From Pseudomonadota bacterium (lineage in GTDB: Bacteria > Pseudomonadota > Alphaproteobacteria > Caulobacterales > Caulobacteraceae): a stretch of 6,410 nt of DNA. The stretch spans positions 1-6,410 of the forward strand of contig JAEXJH010000566.1 in the NCBI GenBank assembly GCA_023445955.1. The letters run 5' to 3'. The position numbers were made by a program, and so were the translations under genes. This document shows positions 5,577 to 6,410 of the stretch, piece after piece (the stretch's first letter is position 1; the number at the start of each line of letters is the position of its first letter). Below the pieces are notes generated by a model. That model saw only the letters and a program-made list of their open reading frames with translations. It was not told where the DNA came from and made no database searches.

Positions 5577-5626
5577 GTCGCCAAATAGGCGATTCGCCGC
5601 CAACCGTGGGGCGACCGGCTGTCGCC
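5577..5626. promoter_or_regulatory. Cluster of TCGCC/GGCGA half-sites upstream of the XRE gene
   Basis: Five half-sites fall within 50 bp: GTCGCC 5577-5582, GGCGA 5588-5592, TCGCC 5594-5598, GGCGAC 5610-5615 and GTCGCC 5621-5626. They form GTCGCC-N5-GGCGA, the palindrome GGCGATTCGCC (5588-5598) and GGCGAC-N5-GTCGCC. The two N5 elements are centred about 33 bp apart, close to three helical turns. The spacing suggests cooperative binding of a dimeric regulator, perhaps XRE autoregulation. RNA hairpins are an alternative. Confidence 0.4.
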
Positions 5627-5653
5627 AGGCGCGAGTAAGGTTAAGTCCGTGTG

Positions 5654-5679
5654 CGGCCCGCTCCCGGCGGAACGGGCCG
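5654..5679 (-). terminator. Hairpin downstream of the AHL synthase gene (possible terminator)
   Basis: CGGCCCG (5654-5660) and CGGGCCG (5673-5679) form a perfect 7-bp GC-rich stem with a 12-base loop, beginning 16 bases after the synthase stop. No T-run follows on the minus strand, so it may be a weak or factor-assisted terminator, or an mRNA 3'-end stabiliser. It separates the synthase from the XRE gene. Confidence 0.4.
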
Positions 5680-5695
5680 ACCTTGAACGAACCCC

Positions 5696-6410
5696 TTATG
5701 CGTTAAGGCGCGCGCCGCTGCCGGCGTCGCGCGAGCGGTCCGCCCAGATGCGCCGCGCCTCGCCCGAATTGTCGTGCAGACGGAACAGGGTTTCGGCCGC
5801 CAGGGTCTCGTCGCGCTCGACGCCGGCGTTAAGCTGCGGCGTCATGGCGCGGGTCACCTGGCGCTGCACGGCGGCCAGGTCACCGAACGCGATCATGTCC
5901 ATGGCGTCGATTTCGTAGCCGATCGGCGACTCGCGGCAGATCGCTTCCAGCACCCGGTCCAGCAGGGCCTGCGAGACGGCGATTTCCGAGCCGGCCACCA
6001 CGCCGTACTCATAGGCGCGCGGGATGCCGACCAGGCGCGTGTCGATCGGCGAGTTCAGGATCCCCGGATACAGCTGCATGTCGATCATGCCGACGAAGCG
6101 GTTCACGCCGCGGCGCAGGGCCAGCTCGAAGGCGGCCGCCCAGCACTCGAACACCCGCTCGCCGCGGCCCGGACCCTTGCGCTTGCGATAGGCCTCGGTG
6201 GTGAACAGGCGCGAAGCCTCCCAGACATCGGCGCCCTTCTTGGGCGTTTCGCCGGGGGCGATCAGGTGCGCGAACTTGTCGGCCAGCATGCAGCGATCGT
6301 CGGTGGGCCGCAGGCGCAGGCCCACTTCCAGCTCCAGGGCGTCGTTGAAGCCCAGCAGGTAGATGGCGCGGTGGTCGTCATAGTCGTCGACCTCGCCGCC
6401 AACGAGCACG
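5696..6410 (-). CDS. Acyl-homoserine-lactone synthase (LuxI family), 5' end outside the window
   Basis: A LuxI-type autoinducer synthase, predicted to join S-adenosylmethionine and an acyl donor (acyl-ACP or acyl-CoA) into an N-acyl-homoserine lactone signal. The visible part is about 237 residues and runs off the right edge; the GTG at 6409 is internal, not the start. Numbering from that codon, the conserved ExDxxD acid motif is E6-V-D8-D-Y-D11. GLRLRPT (30-36) carries the family arginine, and WEASR (63-67) is the diagnostic ExSR. The N-terminal ~40 residues with the usual R, F and W positions lie beyond the edge. Residues 110-150 (YPGILN, GIPRAYEYG) match the rest of the fold. The region after ~165 looks like a C-terminal extension, since the full protein would be about 275-280 residues against the usual 190-230. 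No LuxR gene is in view. The XRE regulator follows 248 bp downstream on the same strand. Confidence 0.85.
   Translation of the reverse strand, partial: VLVGGEVDDYDDHRAIYLLGFNDALELEVGLRLRPTDDRCMLADKFAHLIAPGETPKKGADVWEASRLFTTEAYRKRKGPGRGERVFECWAAAFELALRRGVNRFVGMIDMQLYPGILNSPIDTRLVGIPRAYEYGVVAGSEIAVSQALLDRVLEAICRESPIGYEIDAMDMIAFGDLAAVQRQVTRAMTPQLNAGVERDETLAAETLFRLHDNSGEARRIWADRSRDAGSGARLNA

Noticed and set aside
1..6410. CRISPR array, tRNA, rRNA, prophage or insertion sequence
   Set aside because: Reading both strands showed no regularly spaced direct repeats, no tRNA-like cloverleaf and no transposase or integrase frame. The only transposon-like signal is the adapter-like left edge.

Overview
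The window is high-GC DNA with densely packed bacterial genes. It most resembles an alphaproteobacterium near Caulobacter, Phenylobacterium or Brevundimonas. That assignment rests on an HWE-type histidine kinase, a PraR/PhrR-like XRE regulator, promoter-like sites close to the Caulobacter housekeeping consensus, and paired GATTC (CcrM-type) sites. No rRNA or other marker gene is present, so the genus is inference. The first ~19 bases closely match the Tn5/Nextera mosaic end, so the left edge is probably a contig end carrying library-adapter sequence.

Layout. Positions 1-91 hold adapter-like sequence and a short tail. Two minus-strand genes follow: a soluble PAS-PAS-HWE sensor kinase (92-1489) and, upstream of it, an Lrp/AsnC regulator (1568-2026). 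The regulator is divergent from a plus-strand methionine gamma-lyase (2133-3338), and an inverted repeat lies in the ~100 bp between them. A glucokinase-family gene (3370-4335, minus) converges on the lyase. A 227-bp divergent region with a candidate promoter on each side separates it from a small PilZ protein (4563-4916, plus). A strong bidirectional hairpin terminator and a second GC-rich hairpin lie between the PilZ gene and a convergent XRE regulator (5016-5447, minus). A 248-bp non-coding region rich in TCGCC/GGCGA half-sites, carrying two GATTC sites, separates that regulator from a 5'-truncated LuxI-family acyl-homoserine-lactone synthase (5696 to the right edge, minus).

How the genes relate. 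The Lrp regulator and the lyase look like a local control pair for methionine breakdown to methanethiol, ammonia and 2-oxobutyrate, arranged like mdeR-mdeA of Pseudomonas putida. The AHL synthase and the XRE gene are in tandem, and the XRE protein resembles rhizobial PraR, a known modulator of quorum sensing, so they may form a signalling-control pair. The PilZ protein implies c-di-GMP input. The glucokinase homologue keeps the sugar-binding residues but has lost recognisable ATP-binding motifs. It is the most biochemically unusual gene here. No CRISPR array, tRNA, rRNA, insertion sequence or prophage gene was seen.
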